A model generated the notes under the pieces. That model worked only from the letters and a program-made list of their open reading frames with translations, searched no databases and was not told the DNA's origin. Positions 41,453 to 49,370 of a stretch of 50,088 bases of DNA are shown here, piece after piece. The stretch lies in assembly GCA_020848075.1 (NCBI GenBank), contig JADLAV010000062.1, forward strand, positions 1-50,088, in the 5' to 3' direction. Each line of letters begins with the position of its first letter. The first letter of the stretch is position 1. A program made the position numbers and the translations under genes. Source of the DNA: Burkholderiales bacterium. Lineage in GTDB: Bacteria; Pseudomonadota; Gammaproteobacteria; Burkholderiales; SG8-39.

Positions 41453-42277
41453 ATGCTAAACGCATACTGGAAAGGTGGATTGGCGGCAATCGCTCTCGCG
41501 GCCGCCATCGGAGCGCAGGCGGCGCCGGTTCCGCTCCCCGGCGGCCCGCTGTACATCAAGTTCGATAACAAGGAACAGGTGAGCGCCTCGAACAGCATCA
41601 CCGCGCCCAGCGGCGCGAAAGAGGGTAACTGGGGCGTGTTCAAGGTGGCGAGCATGTCAGTCGGCGACACCACCGCCGATCCGTACCTGTTCGACCCGGG
41701 CGCCCAGTTCTATTCGCAGATCGGCAGCGGCGAGATCACGGGCATCTTTTGGGGTGCGACGATCAAGAGCACGGTGCCGTACTTGGATGCCACGGGCGGT
41801 TTCCTCGATCTGTATTGGCAGGACGTTCCGAACGCGACGATGGGCGGGGCGTTGCCGGGGCAGCGCCTCACCGACAACACGTTCACGAACTTCACCGACG
41901 GCGTGTTCCTCGCCCGCATAGCGTTCGCTTCCGGAATCGATCCGCTTGACCCGAGCGTGTTCATCCGCGGGTCGGTCGTTCCGGCTTCGACCGGGTTCGT
42001 TGGCCAAGCGGACTCCTACGGGAACGTCGATACGTCCGTGGTCGGTGCTTGGACCGCCATCCTCGATACGGACTACTTCCCGACCGCGTTCGGGACAAGG
42101 GATATCCGTTTCCGCAACATCTACAACGGCCCGATCGCACCGTGGTCGGTCGCCGGTACCGACATCTTCGGCGCGCAGAGCACGGACCCCGTCCGCGCCT
42201 TTGTCCCCGAACCGGGCTCGCTCGCCCTGCTGGGCGTCGCGCTCCTCGGGTTGGCTTGGAGCCGCCGCCGGGCCTGA
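41453..42277 (+). CDS. PEP-CTERM sorting domain protein
   Basis: The 274-residue secreted protein has signal peptide LNAYWKGGLAAIALAAAIGAQA and C-terminal FVPEPGSLALLGVALLGLAWSRRRA, a textbook PEP-CTERM tail. The mature part is beta-rich and cysteine-free, with many Gly/Asp/Thr/Phe (FWGATIKSTVPYLDATGGFLDLYW; RDIRFRNIYNGPIAPW). No enzyme motif is apparent, so it is probably a structural surface/EPS-associated protein. ATG 41453 is preceded by a strong GAGAAGAGGAG ribosome binding site. It is followed by a strong terminator. Confidence 0.88.
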   Translation: MLNAYWKGGLAAIALAAAIGAQAAPVPLPGGPLYIKFDNKEQVSASNSITAPSGAKEGNWGVFKVASMSVGDTTADPYLFDPGAQFYSQIGSGEITGIFWGATIKSTVPYLDATGGFLDLYWQDVPNATMGGALPGQRLTDNTFTNFTDGVFLARIAFASGIDPLDPSVFIRGSVVPASTGFVGQADSYGNVDTSVVGAWTAILDTDYFPTAFGTRDIRFRNIYNGPIAPWSVAGTDIFGAQSTDPVRAFVPEPGSLALLGVALLGLAWSRRRA

Positions 42278-42301
42278 GCAGTCGGTCGTATTTCGCATAG
42301 A

Positions 42302-42328
42302 ACGGGGACTGCGGTCCCCGTTTTTTTT
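42302..42328 (+). terminator. Rho-independent terminator after PEP-CTERM gene 2
   Basis: A perfect 8-bp stem ACGGGGAC / GTCCCCGT with a TGCG loop is immediately followed by T8 (TTTTTTTT), 24 bases after the stop codon. It is the only textbook intrinsic terminator I see in the window. Confidence 0.93.
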
Positions 42329-42383
42329 GGTTACGCGTGCTGACGCGCTATGCTTCGGCTCGACCGCACTTACGTCAGCGCTC

Positions 42384-43022
42384 TTGCGATACGCCGCTCA
42401 GCTCGTCGGCTCCCTCATCGTCATCGCGGCGGTGCCCGGAAATGCGGCGAAGCTGCTGGCATTGTTGGCGGTCTGGGCCCTGACGTTCGGTCGCCTCACA
42501 CGGGCCGAGGCCGTCTGCTTCGTCCTGGTGTGCGCGCTCTTCTCCGCGATGAACCTCGGCGCCCTGCGCCAGGGCGTCTTCTTCTTCACACACCCCGACT
42601 TCCTGGGGATGCCGGTCTGGGAGTTCTTCATGTGGGGCTTCTACGTCCTGCATCTGCTTCGCATGGCGGGCGGGCCGCCGCCCGAGGGCAGGCTGTGGCT
42701 GCCGCTCGCGCTCGCCGTCGCCTTCGCTGTTCCCTTCTCGACGATCGCCGATGCGCAAGCGCTGCTTCTGGCGACCGCGATCCTCCTGGCGATCGCGCTC
42801 GGCTTCTTCCACGCGCGCCTCGATCTCGCGTACGCGGGCTACATGATCCTCGTCGGCGCGCTCGTCGAGTACACCGGCGTGTGGAGCGGGCAATGGGGCT
42901 ATCCGGGCGCGCCCCCGGGCGGCGTGCCGCTCTGGTTCGTCACGATGTGGGGCGGCGTCGGGCTCTTCACGCGGCGGCTGGTGTTGCCGATCCTGCGTCG
43001 CTACGATCCGCTGCCGTCGTAA
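42384..43022 (+). CDS. Integral membrane protein of unknown function
   Basis: The 212-residue hydrophobic protein has about six to seven transmembrane segments (for example LVGSLIVIAAVPGNAAKLLALLAVWAL, LPLALAVAFAVPFSTIADA, ALLLATAILLAIALGFF). It has a conserved-looking C-terminal motif LVEYTGVWSGQWGYPGAPPGGVPLWFVTMWGGVGLF. I do not recognise a family with certainty. The start is ambiguous: I use TTG 42384, because the frame upstream runs through the terminator and the preceding gene. It is followed 83 bases later by the FAD-linked oxidoreductase gene on the same strand. Confidence 0.6.
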   Translation: MRYAAQLVGSLIVIAAVPGNAAKLLALLAVWALTFGRLTRAEAVCFVLVCALFSAMNLGALRQGVFFFTHPDFLGMPVWEFFMWGFYVLHLLRMAGGPPPEGRLWLPLALAVAFAVPFSTIADAQALLLATAILLAIALGFFHARLDLAYAGYMILVGALVEYTGVWSGQWGYPGAPPGGVPLWFVTMWGGVGLFTRRLVLPILRRYDPLPS

Positions 43023-43105
43023 AGCCAGCCGTCGCAACCCCTCCCGTCGTAGCGCCCGCGGAATTCCCGTAGACTCCGTGCGTCGGGGCGGCAACCACCA
43101 ATCGA

Positions 43106-44710
43106 ATGCCGATCGAGGAGGCGCTGGCGGCGTGGGGCGCGCTGCTCGGGGAGGGCCGGGTGCTCTCCGCCGAGGCCGCGGCGCAGGCGTATGGCGCGAG
43201 CACCAGCGGCCTGCAGCGGTGCTTCGCTGCGGCGTTGCGGCCGGCGCGCGCGAGCGAGGTCCAGGCGCTGGTCGGGATTGCCGCCCGGCATCGCGTTCCC
43301 CTGTACCCGATCAGCACGGGCCGCAACTGGGGCTATGGCTGCGCGCTGCCGGTCCGCGACGGCTGCGCGATCGTGGATCTCTCGGAGCTCCGGTCGATTC
43401 GCGACTTCGACGCCGATCTCGGCGTCGTGACCCTGGAGCCGGGCGTCACGCAGGCGATGCTCGCCGAGTTCCTCGGCCGGCAGCCGCAGCCCTTTCTCGT
43501 ACCGGTGACGGGCGCGGGACCGAGCGCGAGCATCGTCGGCAACGCGCTCGAGCGCGGCTACGGGATCACGCCCGTCGCGGACCACTTCGGCGCGGTGCAG
43601 TCCCTCGAGGCCGTGCTCCCTGACGGGCGCGTCTATCGCCCGGCGCTCGCCGAGAGCGGCGCAGCGGAGGCCGCGCGCAGCTTCAAGTGGGGCGTCGGGC
43701 CCTACCTCGACGGGCTCTTCACGCAAGGTAGCCTCGGCATCGTCACGAGCATGACGATCGCGCTGGCGCGCCGGCCCGAGCGCGTGAAAGCGTTCCTGTT
43801 CGGGTTGCGTGCAGGCGCGGAGCTGACCGGCTTGGTCGCCGGCGTGCGCGAAGTTCTGCGCCGGTTCCCCGGCGTGGTCGGCGGGATCAACCTGATGAAC
43901 GCGCACCGGGTGCTCGCGATGGCGATCGCGTATCCGCGCGAGCGGCTGGGCGCAGACGGCCTGATCCCCGATGCGCTCGTCCGCAGGATCGCCGCGCAGC
44001 ACCGCATCGCGGACTGGACGGTGTTCGGCACGCTCTACGGAACGAAGCGCGTCGTCGCAGCGGCCCAGTCGGAGATCAGGCGGCTCCTGAAACCGTATGC
44101 GACCGGGCTCCTCTTCGTCACGCCGGGCTTTGCCGAGCGGTTGCAGCGCTGGTCGCGGCGGCTGTCGGGGGCGTTGCGCGAGCGCACCGCCCGCCGTGCG
44201 GAGATGCTCGCCTCGGCCATGGAGCTCGTGGCCGGCCGGCCGAACGAGACCGCGCTCCCGCTCGCGTACTGGAAGAGTGGGAAACAGCCCGCCCCCGGCG
44301 TCGCGCGCGATCCGGCGCGCGACGGCTGCGGGCTCCTCTGGTATGCGCCGCTCGTGTCGATGAAGCCGGAGAGCGTCACGCGCTACGTCGAGCTCGTGAC
44401 GCGCGTGATGCGCGCGCATCGGCTCGAGCCGCTCATCACGCTGACGAGCCTCTCCGAGCGGTGCTTCGACTCGAGCGTCCCGCTGCTCTTTGACCGGCGC
44501 TCGGCGGAGGAGACCGACAACGCGCACCGCTGCAACCTCGCGTTGCTCGAGAACGGGCGCGCGCTCGGCTTCGTGCCGTATCGCGTGGGCATCGACGCGA
44601 TGGGCTGGCTCACGCAAGGGGACGCCCCGCATTGGGCGCTCGTGCGCGCGCTCAAGGCGGCGGTCGATCCCGACGGCATTCTCGCGCCGGGAAGATATGG
44701 TCCAGGCTGA
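43106..44710 (+). CDS. FAD-linked oxidoreductase (PCMH fold, 4-cresol dehydrogenase/VAO-like)
   Basis: The 534-residue flavoprotein has an FAD_binding_4 domain at about residues 35-215, with VPLYPISTGRNWGYGCALPVRDGCAIVDLSEL, VTLEPGVTQAMLAEFL, and TGAGPSASIVGNALERGYGITP leading to GLFTQGSLGIVTSMTIAL. A cap domain and a C-terminal NLALLENGRALGFVPYRVGIDAMGW ... LKAAVDPDGILAPGRYG follow. This order matches vanillyl-alcohol-oxidase/p-cresol methylhydroxylase flavoproteins. The substrate is unknown, possibly an aromatic alcohol or other small molecule. The last 14 bases overlap the permease gene, so they are probably functionally linked. Confidence 0.82.
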   Translation: MPIEEALAAWGALLGEGRVLSAEAAAQAYGASTSGLQRCFAAALRPARASEVQALVGIAARHRVPLYPISTGRNWGYGCALPVRDGCAIVDLSELRSIRDFDADLGVVTLEPGVTQAMLAEFLGRQPQPFLVPVTGAGPSASIVGNALERGYGITPVADHFGAVQSLEAVLPDGRVYRPALAESGAAEAARSFKWGVGPYLDGLFTQGSLGIVTSMTIALARRPERVKAFLFGLRAGAELTGLVAGVREVLRRFPGVVGGINLMNAHRVLAMAIAYPRERLGADGLIPDALVRRIAAQHRIADWTVFGTLYGTKRVVAAAQSEIRRLLKPYATGLLFVTPGFAERLQRWSRRLSGALRERTARRAEMLASAMELVAGRPNETALPLAYWKSGKQPAPGVARDPARDGCGLLWYAPLVSMKPESVTRYVELVTRVMRAHRLEPLITLTSLSERCFDSSVPLLFDRRSAEETDNAHRCNLALLENGRALGFVPYRVGIDAMGWLTQGDAPHWALVRALKAAVDPDGILAPGRYGPG

Positions 44711-45956
44711 GATCGCAGCGCGCGAAGTGTCGCTCGCCGCGCGCAACGTGCTGCGCCACAAGCGGCGCTCGGGCGTCGCGGTCGCGGCGGTCGCGTTCGG
44801 CGTCATCGCGCTCATCCTCGCCAACAGCTTCGTCGCGTGGATCCTGTGGGCGATGCGCGAGACCACGATCCGTTCGCACCTCGGCCACGTCCAGGTGAGC
44901 AAGGCGGGCTACCGGGAGAACGGCACCGCCGATCCCTTCGCCTATCTGCTGGCGCCCGACCTGCCCGAAAGCGCCGCGATCGCGTCGCTGCCCCACGTGC
45001 AGGTGATCGCGCCGCGGCTGCGCTTCAGCGGGCTCGTCAGCCGCGGCGACGCGACCGTGTCGTTCGCGGGGGAGGGCGTCGATCCGGCGAAAGAAGCCGA
45101 GATCCAGCGCTCCGAGCGGCTGCCGCGCGCCGCGGTGAACATCGTGGCGGGCGCCGATCTCGCGCCGGACGAGCCGGCGACGGTGATCCTGGGCGAGGGC
45201 CTCGCGTTGAACCTCGGGGCGAAGGTGGGCGACGCGGTCGTGCTGCTCGCGAACACGCCGAGCGGCGGGATCAACGCCGTCGAGGTGCGGGTGAAGGGCC
45301 TCTTCTCGACGATCTCCAAGGCGTTCGACGACACGGCGCTGCGGCTGCCGCTCGCCACCGCGCGCACGCTCCTCCGGGTGCAGGGCGAGCACCAGCTCGT
45401 CCTGCTCCTCGACCGCACCGAGCGCACGCGCGAGGCGCTCGGCGAGGCTGAGCGCCGGCTCTCCGGCCGCGGCCTCGAGTTCACGCCGTGGTTCGAGCTC
45501 TCGGACTTCTACAACAAGACCGTCGAGCTCTTCGGGAAGCAGGCGGCGGTGGTGAAGCTCATCATCGCGGTGATCATCGTCCTCAGCATCTCGAGCACGC
45601 TGATGATGAGCGTGATGGAGCGCACCGGCGAGATCGGGACGGCGATGGCGCTCGGCGTCACGCGCGCGCGCATCCTCGTGCAGTTCCTGAGCGAGGGCGT
45701 CCTGCTCGGGGTGCTCGGGGGGGTGATCGGCGTCGTCCTCGGCGTGGTCGGCGCGTGGGCGATCTCGGCGATCGGCATCCCGATGCCGCCGCCGCCGGGC
45801 CAGTCGTGGGGCTACACGGGCGAGCTGCGGCTCACCGCCGGCATCCTCGCCGATGCGTTCATGCTCGCCGTGCTCACCACGCTCGTCGCGAGCCTCTATC
45901 CGGCGTGGAAGGCCTCGCGGATGGTGATCGTGGACGCGCTCCGCTTCAACAAGTAG
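44697..45956 (+). CDS. ABC transporter permease, FtsX/MacB-LolE type (1)
   Basis: The 419-residue protein has one N-terminal transmembrane helix (SGVAVAAVAFGVIALILANSFVAWILW) and a periplasmic MacB core domain (about 50-280). Three C-terminal helices with the FtsX domain follow (VVKLIIAVIIVLSISSTLMMSVMERTGEIGTAMALG), ending YPAWKASRMVIVDALRF. The ISAIGIPMPPPPGQSWGY block is shared with the next gene. Such permeases act with an ATPase in lipoprotein or peptide/macrolide export, but no ATPase gene is present on either side in this window. ATG 44697 overlaps the oxidoreductase gene by 14 bases. Confidence 0.85.
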   Translation: MVQAEIAAREVSLAARNVLRHKRRSGVAVAAVAFGVIALILANSFVAWILWAMRETTIRSHLGHVQVSKAGYRENGTADPFAYLLAPDLPESAAIASLPHVQVIAPRLRFSGLVSRGDATVSFAGEGVDPAKEAEIQRSERLPRAAVNIVAGADLAPDEPATVILGEGLALNLGAKVGDAVVLLANTPSGGINAVEVRVKGLFSTISKAFDDTALRLPLATARTLLRVQGEHQLVLLLDRTERTREALGEAERRLSGRGLEFTPWFELSDFYNKTVELFGKQAAVVKLIIAVIIVLSISSTLMMSVMERTGEIGTAMALGVTRARILVQFLSEGVLLGVLGGVIGVVLGVVGAWAISAIGIPMPPPPGQSWGYTGELRLTAGILADAFMLAVLTTLVASLYPAWKASRMVIVDALRFNK

Positions 45957-45964
45957 CCGCGCAG

Positions 45965-47176
45965 ATGCTCGGTCTTGCGCTCCGCAACGTCGTCCGCCAC
46001 CGGGTCCGCACCGCGATCACGCTCGGCGCGATCGTCTTCGGCGTCGTGGGCCTCGTGCTGAGCGGCGGGTTCGTGCACGACATGTTCCGCCAGCTCGCCG
46101 AGGTCATCATCCACTCCCAGACCGGGCACATCCAGGTCGCGAAGCGGGGCTTCTTCACCTTCGGGTCGCGCTCGCCGGAGAAGTACACGATCGCCGATCC
46201 GGCCGCGGTCGAGAAGACGCTCGCCGCGCGGCCGGAGGTGGCCGACGTCATGGGACGCGTGCACTTCTCCGGCCTGCTCAACAACGGCCGGACCGATCTC
46301 TCGATCATCGGGGAAGGGATCGAGCCCGGCAAGGAAGCGAAGCTCGGCACCTATCTCGTGATCCGCGAGGGTCGCGCGCTCGCCGCGGCGGACGCGTTCG
46401 GGATGCTGATCGGCCAGGGCGTCGCCGACAGCCTGAAGCTCAAGCCCGGCGAGCGGGCGACGATCCTCCTGACCACCGCCGAGGGCGCGATGAACACGCT
46501 CGACTTCGACGTCGTCGGCGTGTTCCAGACCTTCTCGAAGGACTACGACGCGCGCGCGGTCAAGATCCCGCTCGCCGCGGCCCAGGAGCTGCTCAACACG
46601 CCGGGCGTCAACCTCGTCGTCGTGTCGCTCGGCCGGACCCGCGACACGGGCGCGAGCGCGGCCGCGATCCGCGCGGGGATCGGCGCGCAGGGGCTCGAGG
46701 TGAAGGCCTGGAGCGAACTCAACGATTTCTACGACAAGACGGTCGATCTCTACGACCGCCAGTTCGGCGTGCTGCGGCTCATCATCCTCGCGATGGTGCT
46801 GCTGAGCGTGGTGAACAGCGTCAATATGAGCCTGTTCGAGCGCGTGGGCGAGTTCGGCACCATGCGCGCGCTCGGCAACCGCGGCCGCGACCTCTTCCTG
46901 CTGGTGATAACCGAGGGCGCGGTGCTGGGGATTGCGGGCGCGCTGCTCGGCACGCTCGTCGGCATCGTGCTCGCGATCGCGATCTCGGCGATCGGCATTC
47001 CGATGCCGCCGCCCCCCAACGCGAATCTCGGGTACACCGCGCGGATCCTCGTGGTCCCCTCGGTGGTGGCGAGCGCGTTCCTGGTCGGGTTCGCCGCCAC
47101 CGTCCTGGGGTCCGTTCTGCCCGCGCTCCGGGTGTCGCGGATGCCGGTGGTCGCGGCCCTGCGGCAGAACGTCTGA
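45965..47176 (+). CDS. ABC transporter permease, FtsX/MacB-LolE type (2)
   Basis: The 403-residue paralogue of the preceding protein has the same topology: an N-terminal helix RTAITLGAIVFGVVGLVLSGGFV, a periplasmic domain with SQTGHIQVAKRGFF and GEGIEPGKEAKLG, and FtsX helices LRLIILAMVLLSVVNSVNMSLFERVGEFGTMRALGNRGRDL. The AISAIGIPMPPPPNANLGY block follows, ending LRVSRMPVVAALRQNV. It begins 8 bases after the first permease gene. The two probably form a heterodimer; the cognate ATPase must be encoded elsewhere. Confidence 0.85.
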   Translation: MLGLALRNVVRHRVRTAITLGAIVFGVVGLVLSGGFVHDMFRQLAEVIIHSQTGHIQVAKRGFFTFGSRSPEKYTIADPAAVEKTLAARPEVADVMGRVHFSGLLNNGRTDLSIIGEGIEPGKEAKLGTYLVIREGRALAAADAFGMLIGQGVADSLKLKPGERATILLTTAEGAMNTLDFDVVGVFQTFSKDYDARAVKIPLAAAQELLNTPGVNLVVVSLGRTRDTGASAAAIRAGIGAQGLEVKAWSELNDFYDKTVDLYDRQFGVLRLIILAMVLLSVVNSVNMSLFERVGEFGTMRALGNRGRDLFLLVITEGAVLGIAGALLGTLVGIVLAIAISAIGIPMPPPPNANLGYTARILVVPSVVASAFLVGFAATVLGSVLPALRVSRMPVVAALRQNV

Positions 47177-47424
47177 CCCGAGGCTTGGGGAAACTCTCAA
47201 GAACCTCGTCATTCCCGCGAAAGCGGAATGCAGCTCGAACGCCGTCGATGACTCGCCGGATCCTCGCACTCCCCGATCACACCCTCGGGGCGAATTTCGC
47301 GGGGATGCCTTTACCGGATGAGGATTGTCACAGATTGTCAACGCGGGGAACTTTACACAGCCGACTGCGCGGCGTCGCGCGTAGATTCCGACGATTGATC
47401 ACACGAGGACTCTCGGGATAGAGC
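47177..47424. repeat. Intergenic region with one dRS3-like palindrome
   Basis: The 248-base gap between the permease and acyltransferase genes contains a palindrome with one base deleted at 47211-47229 (ATTCCCGCGAAAGCGGAAT). TTGTCACAGATTGTCA (47325-47340) is a short direct repetition of TTGTCA ahead of the acyltransferase gene. No clear promoter or terminator was found. Confidence 0.6.
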
Positions 47425-48180
47425 ATGGCGTGGTTCGATGCCTATAACCTCGGGCGCGGGTTCAAGCGCTACTTCGAAGTGGCGCCGGCGCTGTCCGAGG
47501 AACTCAAGGACGCGGTGTACGGCATCCGCCACCGCGTGTACTGCGAAGAGCTCGGCTTCGAGCCGATTCGCGCGGATCGGCGCGAGAAGGACGAGTACGA
47601 CGCGCACTCGGTCCATCTCCTGATGCGCAGCTTCGCGGACGACGGCTACATCGGCTGCTCGCGCCTGGTGCTCGCGCGGCCCGGGGATCCGTACTATCCG
47701 CTGCCCTTCGAGCGCACCTGCAGCGCGACGCTCGACCGTAGCATCGCGGATCCCACCAGCATGCCCCGCTCGGCGGTCGCCGAGGTGTCGCGGCTCGCGA
47801 TCGTGAACACTTTCCGCCGTCGCAGGGGTGAGCAGGGCACCGCCGACGCGCTCGCGCAGATGCACTTCGGCAGCAGGGACCGCCCGCGCTTTCCGTACAT
47901 CCAGGTCGGACTGTATCTCGGCATCGTGGCGCTCGCGCAGCGGCTGCGGATCGAAACGCTCTTCGTGCTGACCGAGCCGCGCCTCGAGAATCACTTCCGC
48001 AAGCTCGGCGTCACGCTGCGGCCGGTCGGCGCGCCGGTGGAGCATCGCGGCATGCGCGTTCCGGCGATGATGAACGTGAGCGAAGTCGTCGAGGGACTGC
48101 GCTTCTTCGTGCGGCCCCTCTACGACGTCATCCTCGACGAGATCGAGGCCAGCTATCCCGTGCAGCGCACGCTGCATTAG
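47425..48180 (+). CDS. PEP-CTERM/exosortase system-associated acyltransferase
   Basis: The 251-residue GNAT-fold protein is related to acyl-homoserine-lactone synthases. It has YFEVAPALSEELKDAVYGIRHRVYCEELGFEP (compare the R-x2-F-x2-LGW start of LuxI-type enzymes), DEYDAHSVHLLMRSFADDGYIGCSRLVLARPGD, VAEVSRLAIVNTFRRRRGEQG, and FPYIQVGLYLGIVALAQRLRIETLFVLTEPRL. I recognise it as the exosortase-associated acyltransferase family. It likely transfers an acyl chain from ACP or CoA to an unknown amine, cytoplasmically. It is monocistronic by spacing and followed by two palindromic repeats. Confidence 0.88.
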   Translation: MAWFDAYNLGRGFKRYFEVAPALSEELKDAVYGIRHRVYCEELGFEPIRADRREKDEYDAHSVHLLMRSFADDGYIGCSRLVLARPGDPYYPLPFERTCSATLDRSIADPTSMPRSAVAEVSRLAIVNTFRRRRGEQGTADALAQMHFGSRDRPRFPYIQVGLYLGIVALAQRLRIETLFVLTEPRLENHFRKLGVTLRPVGAPVEHRGMRVPAMMNVSEVVEGLRFFVRPLYDVILDEIEASYPVQRTLH

Positions 48181-48577
48181 GACGGCAGCACGTCATCCCC
48201 GCGCAGCCGGGATCCAGGCGGAACGCTTTGGGGAGGATCTGCAGAGGCTCGTCATTCCCGCGCAAGCAGGGAATCCAATGCGGTGCCGTGCCTGAAAGGT
48301 ACTCGGTCCCCTCCCTGCTTTCGCCGCGATGGCAACCTCTCTCCACCCGGCTTGAATGTCGGTCTGGCCCGACGCGTATTCCGTATGAAAAATCAGTGGA
48401 TTGGGCGAATTAGTTCAAGTAGAGTGTCGGCAGTCGGAGACGTCGCATGGGGCGGTCAGGATCCTAACTCCCTGAAAACGCTGCGAGTCGGATTCCTGGT
48501 CCCGTTCTTGCGTTGTCCGCAGTGAAGAAGCCGAGACCACTCGGCCGTGACCCTTGCTTCGCTTTGCAGGACGCCGG
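48181..48577. other. 397-base intergenic region with palindromic repeats
   Basis: Two diverged dRS3-like palindromes occur at 48195-48213 (ATCCCCGCGCAGCCGGGAT) and 48254-48274 (one extra base in the loop). From 48280 to 48480 I see no gene, only an AT-richer stretch at 48375-48425. The final part carries the candidate sigma-54 promoter listed separately. Confidence 0.6.
48497..48512 (+). promoter_or_regulatory. Possible sigma-54 promoter of FeeM-like gene
   Basis: TGGTCCCGTTCTTGCG has TGG and TTGC with GG (48498-48499) and GC (48510-48511) in the correct 12-base register. Bases 4-5 deviate from consensus. The start would fall near 48522, about 55 bases before the ATG. It is weaker than the two upstream of the PEP-CTERM genes. 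Confidence 0.42.
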
Positions 48578-49336
48578 ATGCATCTCTTGGATGTTCCGCT
48601 GGAACAGCTCGCCCTGCTGTGCCAGCGCCTGGACTCGGGCACGTTGTTCGAAGCACTCCTGCGGGTGAGAACGGCCGACCGCGCGGACACGCGCGGCGCC
48701 GGCTTGTCCCGCAGCCCGCCACTCGCCTCGTGCACGGCGGTGGCTCGCGAGCTCAACGCGACGATCGCGGTTTCGGCCGCGGAGTTGCGCGCGGCAGGCG
48801 ATCTCGTGGCGCGACGCTACGCATGGCGCGGCTACGCGGTCGATGCGCAGCCGGTTGAAGTGATCGGCGCTGAGGGACCGCGACGCTCGGACCTCACCTT
48901 CATCGCGAGCGATGCCGCGGGCGGCACGGTCGGGACCATGATGCTGCGCCTGGACGGCCCCGGGGGGCTGCTGGTCGACGCCGACTACGGTGCCGAGCTT
49001 GCCGCGATGCGCAGCGACGGGCGGCGAGTGTGCGAGCTGACACGGCTTGCGGTCGAAGAGCGCGCGGATTCGCGTTCGGTGCTCGCGGCGCTCTTCGGCC
49101 TGGCCTACCTGCTCGGGCGCGTGGTGCACAAGGCGACCGACGTGTTGATCGAAGTGAATCCGCGCCACGTCGCGTTCTACCGGCGCGCGCTCGGCTTCAT
49201 GGTCGAGGCGGGCGAGCGGCTCTGCACGCGGGTGAAGGCGCCCTCGGTGCTGCTGCGGCTGAAGACCGAGGCGCTCGAACTACGACTCGACGCACTCGGG
49301 GCTATGGTCCTAAGAGCCCCTATTCTCCTCGCCTAA
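48578..49336 (+). CDS. FeeM-like N-acyl amino acid synthase (GNAT)
   Basis: The 252-residue protein has a GNAT fold with autoinducer-synthase-like features: AAELRAAGDLVARRYAWRGYAVDA, DLTFIASDAAGGTVGTMMLRLDGPGGLLVDADYGAEL, RRVCELTRLAVEERADSRSVLAALFGLAYLLGRVVHKATDVLIEVNPRHVAFYRRALGF. The E-x-TRLAV and NPRH-FYRR blocks are typical of FeeM-type N-acyl amino acid synthases. The N-terminal 55 residues are extra. The start could also be TTG 48554; ATG 48578 is preferred. It ends 34 bases from the convergent PEP-CTERM gene. Confidence 0.75.
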   Translation: MHLLDVPLEQLALLCQRLDSGTLFEALLRVRTADRADTRGAGLSRSPPLASCTAVARELNATIAVSAAELRAAGDLVARRYAWRGYAVDAQPVEVIGAEGPRRSDLTFIASDAAGGTVGTMMLRLDGPGGLLVDADYGAELAAMRSDGRRVCELTRLAVEERADSRSVLAALFGLAYLLGRVVHKATDVLIEVNPRHVAFYRRALGFMVEAGERLCTRVKAPSVLLRLKTEALELRLDALGAMVLRAPILLA

Positions 49337-49370
49337 AGTCAATCCGTAGGCCGCGCAAGCGCGCATCCGA

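Noticed and set aside
42302-42383. Extension of the membrane protein start upstream to within the terminator
   Set aside because: The frame is open but the stem-loop plus T8 is an obvious terminator; translation more likely starts downstream of it.
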